From positions 186,001 through 250,000 of the forward strand of contig JACKOY010000003.1 of assembly GCA_024233935.1 (NCBI GenBank): DNA of 64,000 nt, written 5' to 3'. The translations under genes were made by a program, and so were the position numbers. Below the pieces are notes generated by a model, which was not told where the DNA came from, ran no database searches, and saw nothing but the letters and a program-made list of their open reading frames with translations. The stretch is from Spirochaetales bacterium. GTDB taxonomy: Bacteria > Spirochaetota > Leptospiria > Leptospirales > Leptonemataceae. Shown in pieces: positions 42,819 to 50,512 of this stretch. Within the stretch, counting starts at the first letter, position 1, and each line of letters begins with the position of its first letter.

Positions 42819-43883
42819 TCAGAACTGAAGCAGGATCAACTCGGCCGAGAAAGCGGGGCCCATGGCCAGCATCATCGCATACGTGCCGGGCGCATACTCC
42901 TGTTGCCGCAAGGTCTCCTCAAGCACGAAAAGCACGGAAGCGGACGATAGGTTACCCACTTCCTGCAGACTGGAAATCGATAGCCGTAAGGCGTCGGGTG
43001 CAAGCCCCAGACCTTCCACCATGCCCTCAATCACTTTCGGGCCGCCCGGGTGAGCGATCCAGACGTTAATGTCCTGCATGGTGAGACCATGCGTTTGCAA
43101 AAAATCGACAACGTGGGGACGCAGATTTTTCCGGGCAAAGTCGCCCACCGTCGAATCGAGCACAATCTTAAAGCCCGTATCGACGATGTCCCAGCCCATG
43201 ACACGCTCCGTGCCAGGATAGAATACCGAGCGAGAGTCGAGAATGCGCGGTTGATTCTTTCGGGCCGGACCCGAATATTCTGATCCCGTGATCAACACCG
43301 CTGCCGCACCATCACCAAAAAGCCCGCTGGAAACAATGTTCGCGACGGAAAGATCCTCCCTCTGCAGGGTGAGAGAACACAGTTCCACCGCCAGAAGAAT
43401 GCCGACCTCCTTCGGATGTCCCACGAGATAGTCTGCGACCCGTGCTATGCCCGCCGCCCCCGCAAGACAACCCAGGCCAAACAACGGAACGCGTTTGACG
43501 CCGCTTGCAAAGTCGAAGCGATTCATGAGGCGCGCTTCTATGGAAGGGACTGCCAGACCTGTTACGGTCGTGGAAACAAAGTAGCTGATGTCGCCCGGTT
43601 CAACTCCGGAGCGTTCGAAAAGGGTCTTAAGAGTGGTCTCGCCGAGTTCCAGAGCAACGCGAATCCAGGCATCGTTTGAATCTTGAAAGCCGCGCAGGCC
43701 CGCGTATTCATCAAGGGAGAGCGCCAGATGCCGCCCGCCAACAAGCACATTTCGGTGAAACTGTTCAATGCGCTCGACATTATAGTGTCGCTTCGACCAG
43801 AGTTCTCGAAACGCTGCGATCAGCTGGTCTTGAGAGTAGTAGTGCGGCGGTAGCGCCGTGGCCGTAGCGGCTATTGCAGACAT
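42819..43883 (-). CDS. Type III polyketide synthase (chalcone synthase-like)
   Basis: A 354-residue iterative ketosynthase that extends a starter acyl group with malonyl-CoA and cyclises it. The catalytic triad is visible as Cys139 (FGLGCLAGAAGIAR), His278 (WIAHPGGPK) and Asn311 (EVGNLSSAS). FGDGAAAVLITG is the conserved C-terminal half loop. With an ACP and a fatty-acyl-AMP ligase in the same operon, its starter is probably a long-chain acyl-ACP, as in alkylresorcinol and alkylpyrone synthases. It is the first gene of the operon; about 100 bases separate it from the upstream gene. Confidence 0.93.
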   Translation of the reverse strand: MSAIAATATALPPHYYSQDQLIAAFRELWSKRHYNVERIEQFHRNVLVGGRHLALSLDEYAGLRGFQDSNDAWIRVALELGETTLKTLFERSGVEPGDISYFVSTTVTGLAVPSIEARLMNRFDFASGVKRVPLFGLGCLAGAAGIARVADYLVGHPKEVGILLAVELCSLTLQREDLSVANIVSSGLFGDGAAAVLITGSEYSGPARKNQPRILDSRSVFYPGTERVMGWDIVDTGFKIVLDSTVGDFARKNLRPHVVDFLQTHGLTMQDINVWIAHPGGPKVIEGMVEGLGLAPDALRLSISSLQEVGNLSSASVLFVLEETLRQQEYAPGTYAMMLAMGPAFSAELILLQF

Positions 43884-43981
43884 GCGGAGTTAACAGGCGT
43901 CAGCCCGTACTGGTATGACTCCACAGACTTTCGTGGGTCACGCATATCAAGCGGATTCCGTGCCCGGCGGCGCTTTTTGAA

Positions 43982-44236
43982 TCAGTGTACGCCTGGCCGA
44001 AATCGCGGGCACATCAAACGCGTCAAAGCGGCCTCGACAATGCCCGAAAGAATGAAGGGAAAGAAGGAACTGGCGGCAAACAGGCCCAGCAACCAGACCC
44101 GGTTCGCAGTCAGGGCTACGGCAAGATACACAAACAGGCCCGCCAGGGCGAGCCAGAGGCCAATTGCCAGCGCCAGACTGCCATTCTCAATTGTGCGCAG
44201 CAGACGAGCCTGGCGCGCTTTCATGCGTTTTTGCAT
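43982..44236 (-). CDS. Small two-helix membrane protein
   Basis: An 84-residue protein from ATG 44236, which has GAGGAGG eight bases upstream. A basic N-terminus (MQKRMKARQARLL) is followed by two membrane helices (about residues 18-40 and 45-67). CPRF near the end. No family recognised. It is upstream of the polyketide operon on the same strand and could share its transcript. Confidence 0.6.
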   Translation of the reverse strand: MQKRMKARQARLLRTIENGSLALAIGLWLALAGLFVYLAVALTANRVWLLGLFAASSFFPFILSGIVEAALTRLMCPRFRPGVH

Positions 44237-44352
44237 TGGATCGTCCTCCTCAAGGTACGACGCGCCCAACCGGAGCGTGTTCTGGTAATTTCGGCGATCC
44301 GGGGGCGGACTTTATCCCATCGGATGTATAGCAGATGCAATTTTCGCCCGTT

Positions 44353-44724
44353 CTAGGATTCGTCCGGTCGCTCAAGATCGGCCAGCAATCGCCGAATGCG
44401 TTCGCGATAGTGATCGAACAGTTCCAGCGTCCTTTCCGGCAAAACGCGATCCGCGGGCTCGCCACTCAAAGCGGAACGACAGATCTGATCGATCGTCTCG
44501 AAGCTCTGCAATACACGCTCGAGTTCCGGTGGTAACAGACTGCGATCGTAGCGTTCCGCGTACTGGCCTTCGGCTATGGCGATCCACAATCGGTCCAGCG
44601 CCCCCGCAATGTCTTCCCGGTTGATTCCGAAGAGCCCGTTGATTTCACCTTCCAGCTCGCGCACCAGGCGGTGCTTCTGAAGATCCACGGGATGCAGGGA
44701 ATTGTCTTCAGAGTCGTCGGCCAT
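44353..44724 (-). CDS. Acidic helical hypothetical protein
   Basis: A 123-residue soluble, mostly helical protein with alternating charges (HRLVRELEGEINGLFGIN, YRERIRRLLADLERPDES). No domain recognised. It lies 17 bases after the hydrolase gene on the same strand. Codon use resembles the neighbours. Confidence 0.6.
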   Translation of the reverse strand: MADDSEDNSLHPVDLQKHRLVRELEGEINGLFGINREDIAGALDRLWIAIAEGQYAERYDRSLLPPELERVLQSFETIDQICRSALSGEPADRVLPERTLELFDHYRERIRRLLADLERPDES

Positions 44725-44741
44725 GGTCCATCCTCTGGCGG

Positions 44742-45401
44742 TCAGTACTGCGCAACGTTCGCGTCAGACGAAAGAAACGCAAGACTGTGCGCTATCAATT
44801 CTCCAAGGCAGGAGCCCAAACTGTGGTCGCTCTCAAAAAGCATGAGCCTGGCATCCCGATCGGGTCCCAGAAGGCTCAGGCTCTCCTGCCAGGGCACCGT
44901 TTGATCCCGAAGGCCGTGTAACACGAGGGTCGGACGCGGGACGGGTTGATCGGCGGGCCAGGCGTGCCTCTTCAAACTCTCCACGAGGCCATATCCCACC
45001 TCAACGTCGCGCTCATATCCATAGTGAAAGAAGCGGGCCACGCCCTTTTTCTCCCACTCTGTGAGAAACTCCGCTCCGGTGTTGACCCACCCGGTCGGAC
45101 GTAGCGCCGGCGCCATCAGCACCAGGCGCTTTACGGACGCGTTTTGTCGCGCGGCGTGCAGGGCCAAAAGCGCCCCCAGACTGGAGCCCAAAAGGAAAAC
45201 CGGCCCGGAGCTGAGCCCAATCTGCTGATGAATGATTTCGAGCTGGGATTCACAGGTCAGCTTCCGCAAATCGGATCCGTTGAGATCCGGAGTAGAAAAA
45301 TCGTAGCCCAACGGCCGCAGGCGATCTGAGAAGCCCGCAGCCTTAAACGATCCGGGCCCCGAGAGGAACCCGTGCAGATACATGCATGTCCCCCGGATCA
45401 T
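44742..45401 (-). CDS. YqiA-like alpha/beta-hydrolase
   Basis: A 219-residue esterase-like protein from ATG 45401. The strand-loop MYLHGFLSGPGSFKAAGF, the nucleophile elbow LLGSSLGALLALHAAR (Ser74), Asp166 in LHGLRDQTVPW and His193 in ESDHSLG make a complete catalytic triad. It resembles the YqiA/UPF0227 esterases. The ATG overlaps the stop of the upstream lipoprotein gene (ATGA). The frame continues upstream, but only as a shadow of that gene. Confidence 0.85.
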   Translation of the reverse strand: MIRGTCMYLHGFLSGPGSFKAAGFSDRLRPLGYDFSTPDLNGSDLRKLTCESQLEIIHQQIGLSSGPVFLLGSSLGALLALHAARQNASVKRLVLMAPALRPTGWVNTGAEFLTEWEKKGVARFFHYGYERDVEVGYGLVESLKRHAWPADQPVPRPTLVLHGLRDQTVPWQESLSLLGPDRDARLMLFESDHSLGSCLGELIAHSLAFLSSDANVAQY

Positions 45402-46387
45402 GGCGCAAAAGCGTCGGACCAAAAACGGCCAACACCCCCCAGTGCAAAACTGCGGCGGCTGCAGTCCAGCCGGCCCCGAAGCAGAGCCACCGTGGATTCG
45501 AATCGGGAGTGAGACGTCAGTCGGGTCCGGCTGAGGTCTTCGACAGTAAGACTGCACTGCTGATCGGCCAACTGTACTTCCCCGCGCAATAGAATCGGGA
45601 CGCCGGCCGGGCCGGTTTCGATGGTTCTGAGCCTGCTTTCCACTTCGAACAACTCCCCATTGTATCTCAGCCAATCCCCGCCCTCTCCGCTCAGGGGCTG
45701 CAGAAGCGCATCTTTGGACCGCGCCAAAAAGAGAAAGTTTTCGGAACCCTCTATCATCAAAAGCAGCCACGCGTGCCGGGAAAAGAATACATTTTCGGAC
45801 ATGGCGATGGGATCGACCCCGGGCAGGAATAGCTCCTGGACAATTGTGATTCCCGGGAAGCTCCGTCCCCGCTCGCGGAGCTGTGTGGTCGCCATGCCCC
45901 GGAACAATCTGGCCTGACCACGCTCTCTCGATTCCAGGACGGAGGGATTGCCAACGACCCAGTCCAAACGATCCCGGCGCAACACCATGCCGGTCCCGGC
46001 ATTTCCGAAGAGTTCCAGGCCGGGCGCGTCAGGAATCTCCCGAATCATCCGGTCCGTGTTGGGGAAAAGACCGCCGGGCAGCAGGGGCTCCCATCGCCAG
46101 TTCGTGTAATCACCAATCGTCAGGGAGCGGATCTCGGCCTGCCAGTCGGTGCCAAAGCGACCGCGGGATATTTCGAGCAGATGCGCCGAAAACCAACCAC
46201 GCGGCGCCGGTTCAAAGGGAACAAAGACCAGTTCTGTTGTGGCAAATTCCCGGTCCACTTGATCGAGTCCGGCCGGAGTGAGTTCGTAGATTTCGGGGCT
46301 GGCAAAGTCCGGCTCCGAAGGGTCCGGGCCGCAGAGAGCTAAACAAAAGAACAGAAAAACCGGAACCAGGCGAGATGAAGGGATCAA
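45398..46387 (-). CDS. Probable lipoprotein, function unknown
   Basis: About 329 residues if started at the TTG at 46387, which gives a signal peptide ending in a loose lipobox (VPVFLFFCLALC, then GPDPSEPD). The mature part is strand-rich with many Trp/Arg pairs (GDYTNWRWEPLLPGG). The frame is open to 46504, but a strong hairpin at 46471-46501 makes starts before it unlikely. It is coupled to the hydrolase gene by an ATGA overlap. The start codon is uncertain. Confidence 0.6.
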   Translation of the reverse strand: MIPSSRLVPVFLFFCLALCGPDPSEPDFASPEIYELTPAGLDQVDREFATTELVFVPFEPAPRGWFSAHLLEISRGRFGTDWQAEIRSLTIGDYTNWRWEPLLPGGLFPNTDRMIREIPDAPGLELFGNAGTGMVLRRDRLDWVVGNPSVLESRERGQARLFRGMATTQLRERGRSFPGITIVQELFLPGVDPIAMSENVFFSRHAWLLLMIEGSENFLFLARSKDALLQPLSGEGGDWLRYNGELFEVESRLRTIETGPAGVPILLRGEVQLADQQCSLTVEDLSRTRLTSHSRFESTVALLRGRLDCSRRSFALGGVGRFWSDAFAP

Positions 46388-46470
46388 ACGAGGTTCCAGC
46401 ACGAGATATATACCGGAAAACAAAGAAGGGTGCCGCAGGTTCAACCCGGCGGACACCCTGTTTCCAGCAA

Positions 46471-46501
46471 CAGACAGGGTTCGACTGGCGAACTCTGTCT
46501 G
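46471..46501 (-). terminator. Strong hairpin between the histone-like and lipoprotein genes
   Basis: CAGACAGGGTTCG (46471-46483) pairs with CGAACTCTGTCTG (46489-46501): 13 bp with a single G-U type pair and a 5-base loop. It lies 30 bases after the stop of the histone-like gene. There is no real T tract on the minus strand after it, so it may be a terminator, an mRNA 3' stabiliser or a protein site. Confidence 0.6.
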
Positions 46502-46530
46502 CAAGGACCAGATTCAGTCAGGGAATTGCC

Positions 46531-46746
46531 CTATTTGGGGGCTGTTTTCCTGGCCGTAGCTTTCTTTTTAGCCTTTTTCTTGGCTTTTTTCTTGGCCTTT
46601 TTCTTGGTCTTCTTTTTGGCCTTTTTCTTGGCCTTTTTCTTGGTTTTCTTTTTGGCCGCTTTCTTTTTAGCTTTTTTGCGGCTTACTTTCTTGCGAGTGG
46701 CCTTTTTTCGGGACACTTTCTTGCGAGTAGCTTTTTTCTTAGCCAT
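46531..46746 (-). CDS. Histone H1-like Lys/Ala-rich miniprotein
   Basis: A 71-residue, extremely basic protein built almost only of Lys, Ala, Thr and Arg: two copies of a KKVSRKKATR-type unit, then a run of AKKKAKKKT-type pentads and a Pro-Lys end. It resembles the C-terminal half of bacterial H1-like proteins (HctB/Hc2, AlgP type), which bind DNA non-specifically and compact the nucleoid. A GGTGTGAAGA stretch lies upstream of the ATG. The DNA is repetitive, so copy number of the repeat could vary between strains. The opposite-strand frame is an artefact of it. Confidence 0.75.
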   Translation of the reverse strand: MAKKKATRKKVSRKKATRKKVSRKKAKKKAAKKKTKKKAKKKAKKKTKKKAKKKAKKKAKKKATARKTAPK

Positions 46747-47855
46747 TCTTCACACCTGTTAACCTGAAGTCTCCAAGAGCCTCACAGCCACGACCGCCAG
46801 AAAATGGCGCCGGGTTAAACGACCGCTTTCCCGGGGGAATCGGTCCTGTGTCTGTCCCTGACATTCTTCTCATGCTACTGCACTCGGCATCCGCGTTGTC
46901 AGACTCTCTTCGGTGTTTCTAATTCTGGAGCAGACCCCATTAAGAGACATAATCCAGAATATGACATAATATTTGTAACCGCCCCATTTTTTTACAAGAA
47001 AAAATTTTGGATACGGCATTATGCGCACTTTTTTCTGTTCGGTCCCGCAACACGCTCAATTGAATGTCCGCGCTTGTTTTTTGGGCGCGCTGAAGTGTGC
47101 ACACACGTATCCACTTCACTTTGTTCTTGCGACTTGTTGACGATGTATCTGGAGTTTTGGGTCCGCGCGACGCCGGTAGCCGTTTACGGGGACGTCAAAA
47201 GCACATTCCGAATGGCAGCGGCGCGTATTTTTGCTCCTTATGCATCCCGAAATGCGCCACTTTGCAGCGTTTTGGTCCGACGGCAGGCAACAGAATCGCA
47301 AAAACGGTCGCAGGAGCGCGCTTCAGCGCCAGAAAGTGTGCGCCCGAGATGAATTTTCTCCGTCCCGCGCGCTCCACGCGGCCTTTTCGGGCCCGTTTTC
47401 AACAAAGCAGGTGCTGATTCTTTTTGTTGCGGGTCCGTTCGCGATGCTTTCAAAACCGCGGTTATGTGTTCGGTAGCCGGTGGAGTCTGAAATCTGAACC
47501 GAAAACACGGCACGCCAGTTTCAGAGACAACAAACAACGCAGAGGCCGGGCGCACTTTTGCGAAAACCCGGGGATGAAACAGGTTCCGTGCAGGACGTTT
47601 TGATCGCGCTCAGCAGCTGAGCACGCCCGATGGGCTCAGCTGGCGGTCAGCAACATAAGTCTGAGGCCGGGTGATCTTCGCTTTTTTGCCCGCGATTTCC
47701 CGGATTGGCGCCCTATTTCCTTTTGTTTCGTGATGCGGGCCTTCTTTTCGACGGCCACAGCCACGCGATGGTCGGTTTTTTTGCTGCTGCGCGCGCCCAA
47801 CCGATTGTCGCGACGATGGTGTAGGGAGGCCGCGCCATCGTCCGGATTGCTTTTT
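46747..47855. other. Largest intergenic region of the window
   Basis: About 1.1 kb between the histone-like gene (start at 46746) and the end of the dipeptidase gene. The part 46910-47050 is AT-richer than its surroundings. Several frames overlap on both strands further right, but none has consistent codon use, a start signal or a domain. One Lys-rich minus-strand frame (47640-47900) resembles histone-like tails only superficially. It may hold promoters, a small RNA or a degraded gene; I cannot support any one of these. Confidence 0.5.
46922..46960. repeat. Inverted repeat and direct repeat in the large gap
   Basis: ATTCTGGA (46922-46929) and TCCAGAAT (46953-46960) form a perfect 8-bp inverted repeat with a 23-base spacer. 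The octamer GACATAAT occurs at 46946 and again at 46963, 17 bases apart. The elements lie in the AT-rich part of the gap and could be a protein-binding region. Chance is possible. Confidence 0.35.
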
Positions 47856-48995
47856 TCAGTCGGACTCGCGTCGGAATTGCGCGGTGTTGGATTCCCACCG
47901 CTCCAGAAACGAGATCGCGTTTCCAGAATAGATCTGCTCCACCTCGGATCGCGTATAGCCGGCCGCCAGCAAACGCAGCGCGAAGCGCCGCAGATCGTCA
48001 GGAGTCCGGAGTTCCGGCGGAACGGCGGCAAAACCATCGTAATCGCTGCCAAATGCGATAATATCCACGCCAATCAGATTCCTGATGTGCTCAATGTGCC
48101 GGAATAGATCTTCGGCCGTCGCTTCACCCGAACAATTCAGGTAACGGGTATAGAAATTAATGCCGATGAGGCCCCCGCTTGCAGCCACCAGGCGAATCAG
48201 CTCGTCGCTCAGGTTGCGGTCGTGACCACAGAGCGCGCGGACGGAAGAATGCGAAAAAAACAGCGGATAAGCGCCGCCGGTGCCAGCGTACAGATCCCTC
48301 ACGGTCTGGTCGGACGTGTGGCTCAGATCGATCAGGAGGCGGTTCGCAATCAAAAGACGCACCAGTTCGTCACCGGCCGGCTTCAGACCACGGGACTGAC
48401 CGGCAGTGCCCGCATAGGGGTTGAAGTTGCTCCAGGCCAGCCCCACATAGAGCACGCCGTCGGCCCGTAAACGCTGGAGCATTGCTCCGAGTTCTGTAAC
48501 CGAAGGTGGTGCGCCGTTTTCCGAGTTCGACAATAAGAAGGCGCCCTCAACTCCCAAAAGCAAAGACTCCGAACGATGGCGTAGCTGTTCGGAATGGTTC
48601 GATACGGGCAGATTGGTCCGGGTTCGAAGCTCGCCGATGGCCCTCTGGATGTAAGCAAAGGGCGTCTGTTCGTTCAGGCCGATCGCCTGCTCCCTGCTCA
48701 AGGCCCACGGTGGGCCGGCCCGCACGGGCGTGGGCGGACGCCAGATGGAAAATACAAAATGAGCGTTCGAATAACGGGATGCACAAAGATTCATTCCGGC
48801 ACATTGGGGCCAGTCTACATGCTTTGCGGTCAAAAAGAAGGAACGATCGTTGTGCAGGTCCACGATCGTCAGATTGCGGACAAATTGCTCGTCGGAGAGC
48901 CCCACCGGCTCGTCCGGAGCGCAGCTCAAAAGCAAAAGCAGGCCGAGGCTGAGGCTGAGGGGGACGCTATTTTTTGTGACCCGCCGGATCGGCAC
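47856..48995 (-). CDS. Membrane dipeptidase (peptidase M19), lipoprotein
   Basis: A 379-residue zinc dipeptidase of the renal dipeptidase family with a signal peptide and lipobox (SLSLGLLLLLSC). Metal-site motifs are VDLHNDR (the H-x-D pair, here with Asn between), GVEGAF, LIDLSHTSDQTVRDL, LFFSHSSVRALCGHDRN and IAFGSDYDGF. Related enzymes cleave dipeptides, including D-containing ones, outside the cytoplasm. It has a GTG start that overlaps the upstream GHKL-like gene by 29 bases. Confidence 0.9.
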   Translation of the reverse strand: MPIRRVTKNSVPLSLSLGLLLLLSCAPDEPVGLSDEQFVRNLTIVDLHNDRSFFLTAKHVDWPQCAGMNLCASRYSNAHFVFSIWRPPTPVRAGPPWALSREQAIGLNEQTPFAYIQRAIGELRTRTNLPVSNHSEQLRHRSESLLLGVEGAFLLSNSENGAPPSVTELGAMLQRLRADGVLYVGLAWSNFNPYAGTAGQSRGLKPAGDELVRLLIANRLLIDLSHTSDQTVRDLYAGTGGAYPLFFSHSSVRALCGHDRNLSDELIRLVAASGGLIGINFYTRYLNCSGEATAEDLFRHIEHIRNLIGVDIIAFGSDYDGFAAVPPELRTPDDLRRFALRLLAAGYTRSEVEQIYSGNAISFLERWESNTAQFRRESD

Positions 48996-49707
48996 CGCGC
49001 ACGCTCACGAAGTTTTCGCTGAGGGGAATCTCCAACCGCGCCAGAGTCTTTTGTTCGACTGTTCCAATGCGAAACAGGTGCGGGCTGATGTGTTCTGCCT
49101 TCAAGAGCAGCAAGATCATGACCAGTCCAATGCCCTCGCCTTCGGTCTGATCGGCATTGGCGAGATAAAACGCCACAATATCGTCGTAACGCATGCCTTC
49201 CGCCAATTTCTGACGAATGCGGCTCTCTTCCCGGGCCTTCATGGGGCTACTCCAGACCAGCACGCGCACCCCGTCAGAATTGTGTTCAAAGGTAATGGAA
49301 ACATCCAGGCCCATCTCTTTGGCGGCGGCGCCGTACTTTTCGATCCAGGCCTCGTTCATGGCGCCGCGCAATCGGGCCATGCCCCGCTCATAGTCTTCTT
49401 CCTGGTCAATCTTCAACCCTTCGGCCTTGAAATAGGCTTCTTTGGCGTTCGCCTTCGTGGCATTGATGACGATTTCTTTGAGACAGGTGTAGAAGGTGCT
49501 CTGCAAATGCTCTTGATCGTATTTCTTGAGCAGAGCGGCGATCACGAAATCGAGCTGATGCTCCATGTTTTCCGAAAGCACATGGGTCAAAAAGACGAGC
49601 TTCTGCCCGGTATTGATCGCCTTCAGGATCGACTCGCGGTTGCGAACGTCTTCGTAATGACCATCTAGATCATCAACTATTACGGTCCGGCCGGAAGCAT
49701 CACTCAT
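48967..49707 (-). CDS. GHKL ATPase-like protein, copy 1
   Basis: A 246-residue soluble protein with features of a histidine-kinase-like ATPase: an N-box-like helix CLKEIVINATKANAKEAYF (about residues 75-93) and a G-box-like loop TEGEGIGLVMILLLLK (about 188-203). The usual DxGxG box is replaced by SSPMKAREES. There is no phospho-acceptor His domain. It ends LARLEIPLSENFVSVRG, shared with the next gene, showing that the two are paralogues. It could be an anti-sigma-type kinase or a non-catalytic relative. Confidence 0.65.
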   Translation of the reverse strand: MSDASGRTVIVDDLDGHYEDVRNRESILKAINTGQKLVFLTHVLSENMEHQLDFVIAALLKKYDQEHLQSTFYTCLKEIVINATKANAKEAYFKAEGLKIDQEEDYERGMARLRGAMNEAWIEKYGAAAKEMGLDVSITFEHNSDGVRVLVWSSPMKAREESRIRQKLAEGMRYDDIVAFYLANADQTEGEGIGLVMILLLLKAEHISPHLFRIGTVEQKTLARLEIPLSENFVSVRGADPAGHKK

Positions 49708-49783
49708 GGTGGGTTCTTAAGCGAACCCCCGCCAGGTCGGTTGTCTATTACTTTTTAACGGCGACCCGCGGTTGGGCGGACTT

Positions 49784-50476
49784 TCAGCTTTCCCGGGCGC
49801 CGGGCCCCCGGCCCCGAAGACTGACAAAGTCTTCCCGCAGGGGAATTTCAATGCGCGCGAAAGTTGCACCCGAAGATTGCCCGAAGCGAAAGAGGGCCGG
49901 ATCCAGCCCCTCCGCGCGCAGGTACAGAGTGGCGAGGGCCACACCCAGGCCCTCGCCCTCGGAATCGTCGGCATGGGACATATAGAATTCAACCAGATCG
50001 GAAACGACCATGGCGCCTGCAAACCGCTGCCGAACCCGGGCTTCGTCCTCTGGGCGCAACGGCAGGTTATTTTCCGCGAAAATACGCAAACCGCCGGCGG
50101 TTTGCTCGAAGCGCACTTCCACGTAAAGGCCGGCGTCTCGGGCCAGCCTGCGATATCTACGATGCCAGCCGCGTTCCTTCCGTTCGGCTTTGAAGTCGCG
50201 CAGGGCCCCACGGTAGCGCTCGACGTCGGCGGGATCGACCCCCGCTTCGCGCATATACAGATACTTCATGTTTGCCCGGGTTGCGTTGCCCAGAATCTCC
50301 ACCAGGCAGGCGTGCAGACATTCGTAGAGGTCCTCGCGACTGTGGCGGGCAAGCAGTCGTTCCAGAGCATAACGCATGGCCTCGGTCAGCGCCTTCCCGG
50401 GCAATACGCTCCTCAGACGCAGCCGACGGCCCGCATCGATGGTCGAATCGAGTTTTCTTTCAAGGGACGCGGGCAT
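49784..50476 (-). CDS. GHKL ATPase-like protein, copy 2
   Basis: A 230-residue paralogue of the downstream gene. The equivalents are CLVEILGNATRANMKYLYMREA (N-box-like) and DSEGEGLGVALATLYLRAE (G-box-like), with ENNLPLRPEDEARVRQRF where the middle ATP-lid motif would be. It ends FARIEIPLREDFVSLRG. The conserved Glu and Asn of the N-box are present, so ATP binding is plausible. It lies 75 bases upstream of copy 1 on the same strand. Confidence 0.65.
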   Translation of the reverse strand: MPASLERKLDSTIDAGRRLRLRSVLPGKALTEAMRYALERLLARHSREDLYECLHACLVEILGNATRANMKYLYMREAGVDPADVERYRGALRDFKAERKERGWHRRYRRLARDAGLYVEVRFEQTAGGLRIFAENNLPLRPEDEARVRQRFAGAMVVSDLVEFYMSHADDSEGEGLGVALATLYLRAEGLDPALFRFGQSSGATFARIEIPLREDFVSLRGRGPGARES

Positions 50477-50512
50477 GCAGCATCAGACGCTCTATTAGAC
50501 GATTCCGGACAT

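Noticed and set aside
46546..46700. Short tandem repeats suggesting a CRISPR-like or satellite array
   Set aside because: The repeats are codon repeats (Lys/Ala) of 12-15 bases without unique spacers and fall inside one frame.
46430..46762. Plus-strand frame coding for a very hydrophobic Phe/Leu/Ala repeat protein
   Set aside because: It is the reverse complement of Lys/Ala codons of the histone-like gene; the apparent membrane segments are an artefact.
47074..47555. Several overlapping 60-105 residue frames on both strands
   Set aside because: None has a ribosome-binding site, domain or consistent codon use.
47608..47622. Palindrome GCTCAG-CAG-CTGAGC
   Set aside because: Short stem without a T tract and not placed at a gene end; probably chance.
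47640..47900. Lys-rich minus-strand frames after the dipeptidase gene
   Set aside because: The basic stretch appears in more than one frame, lacks a start signal, and its composition shifts along its length.
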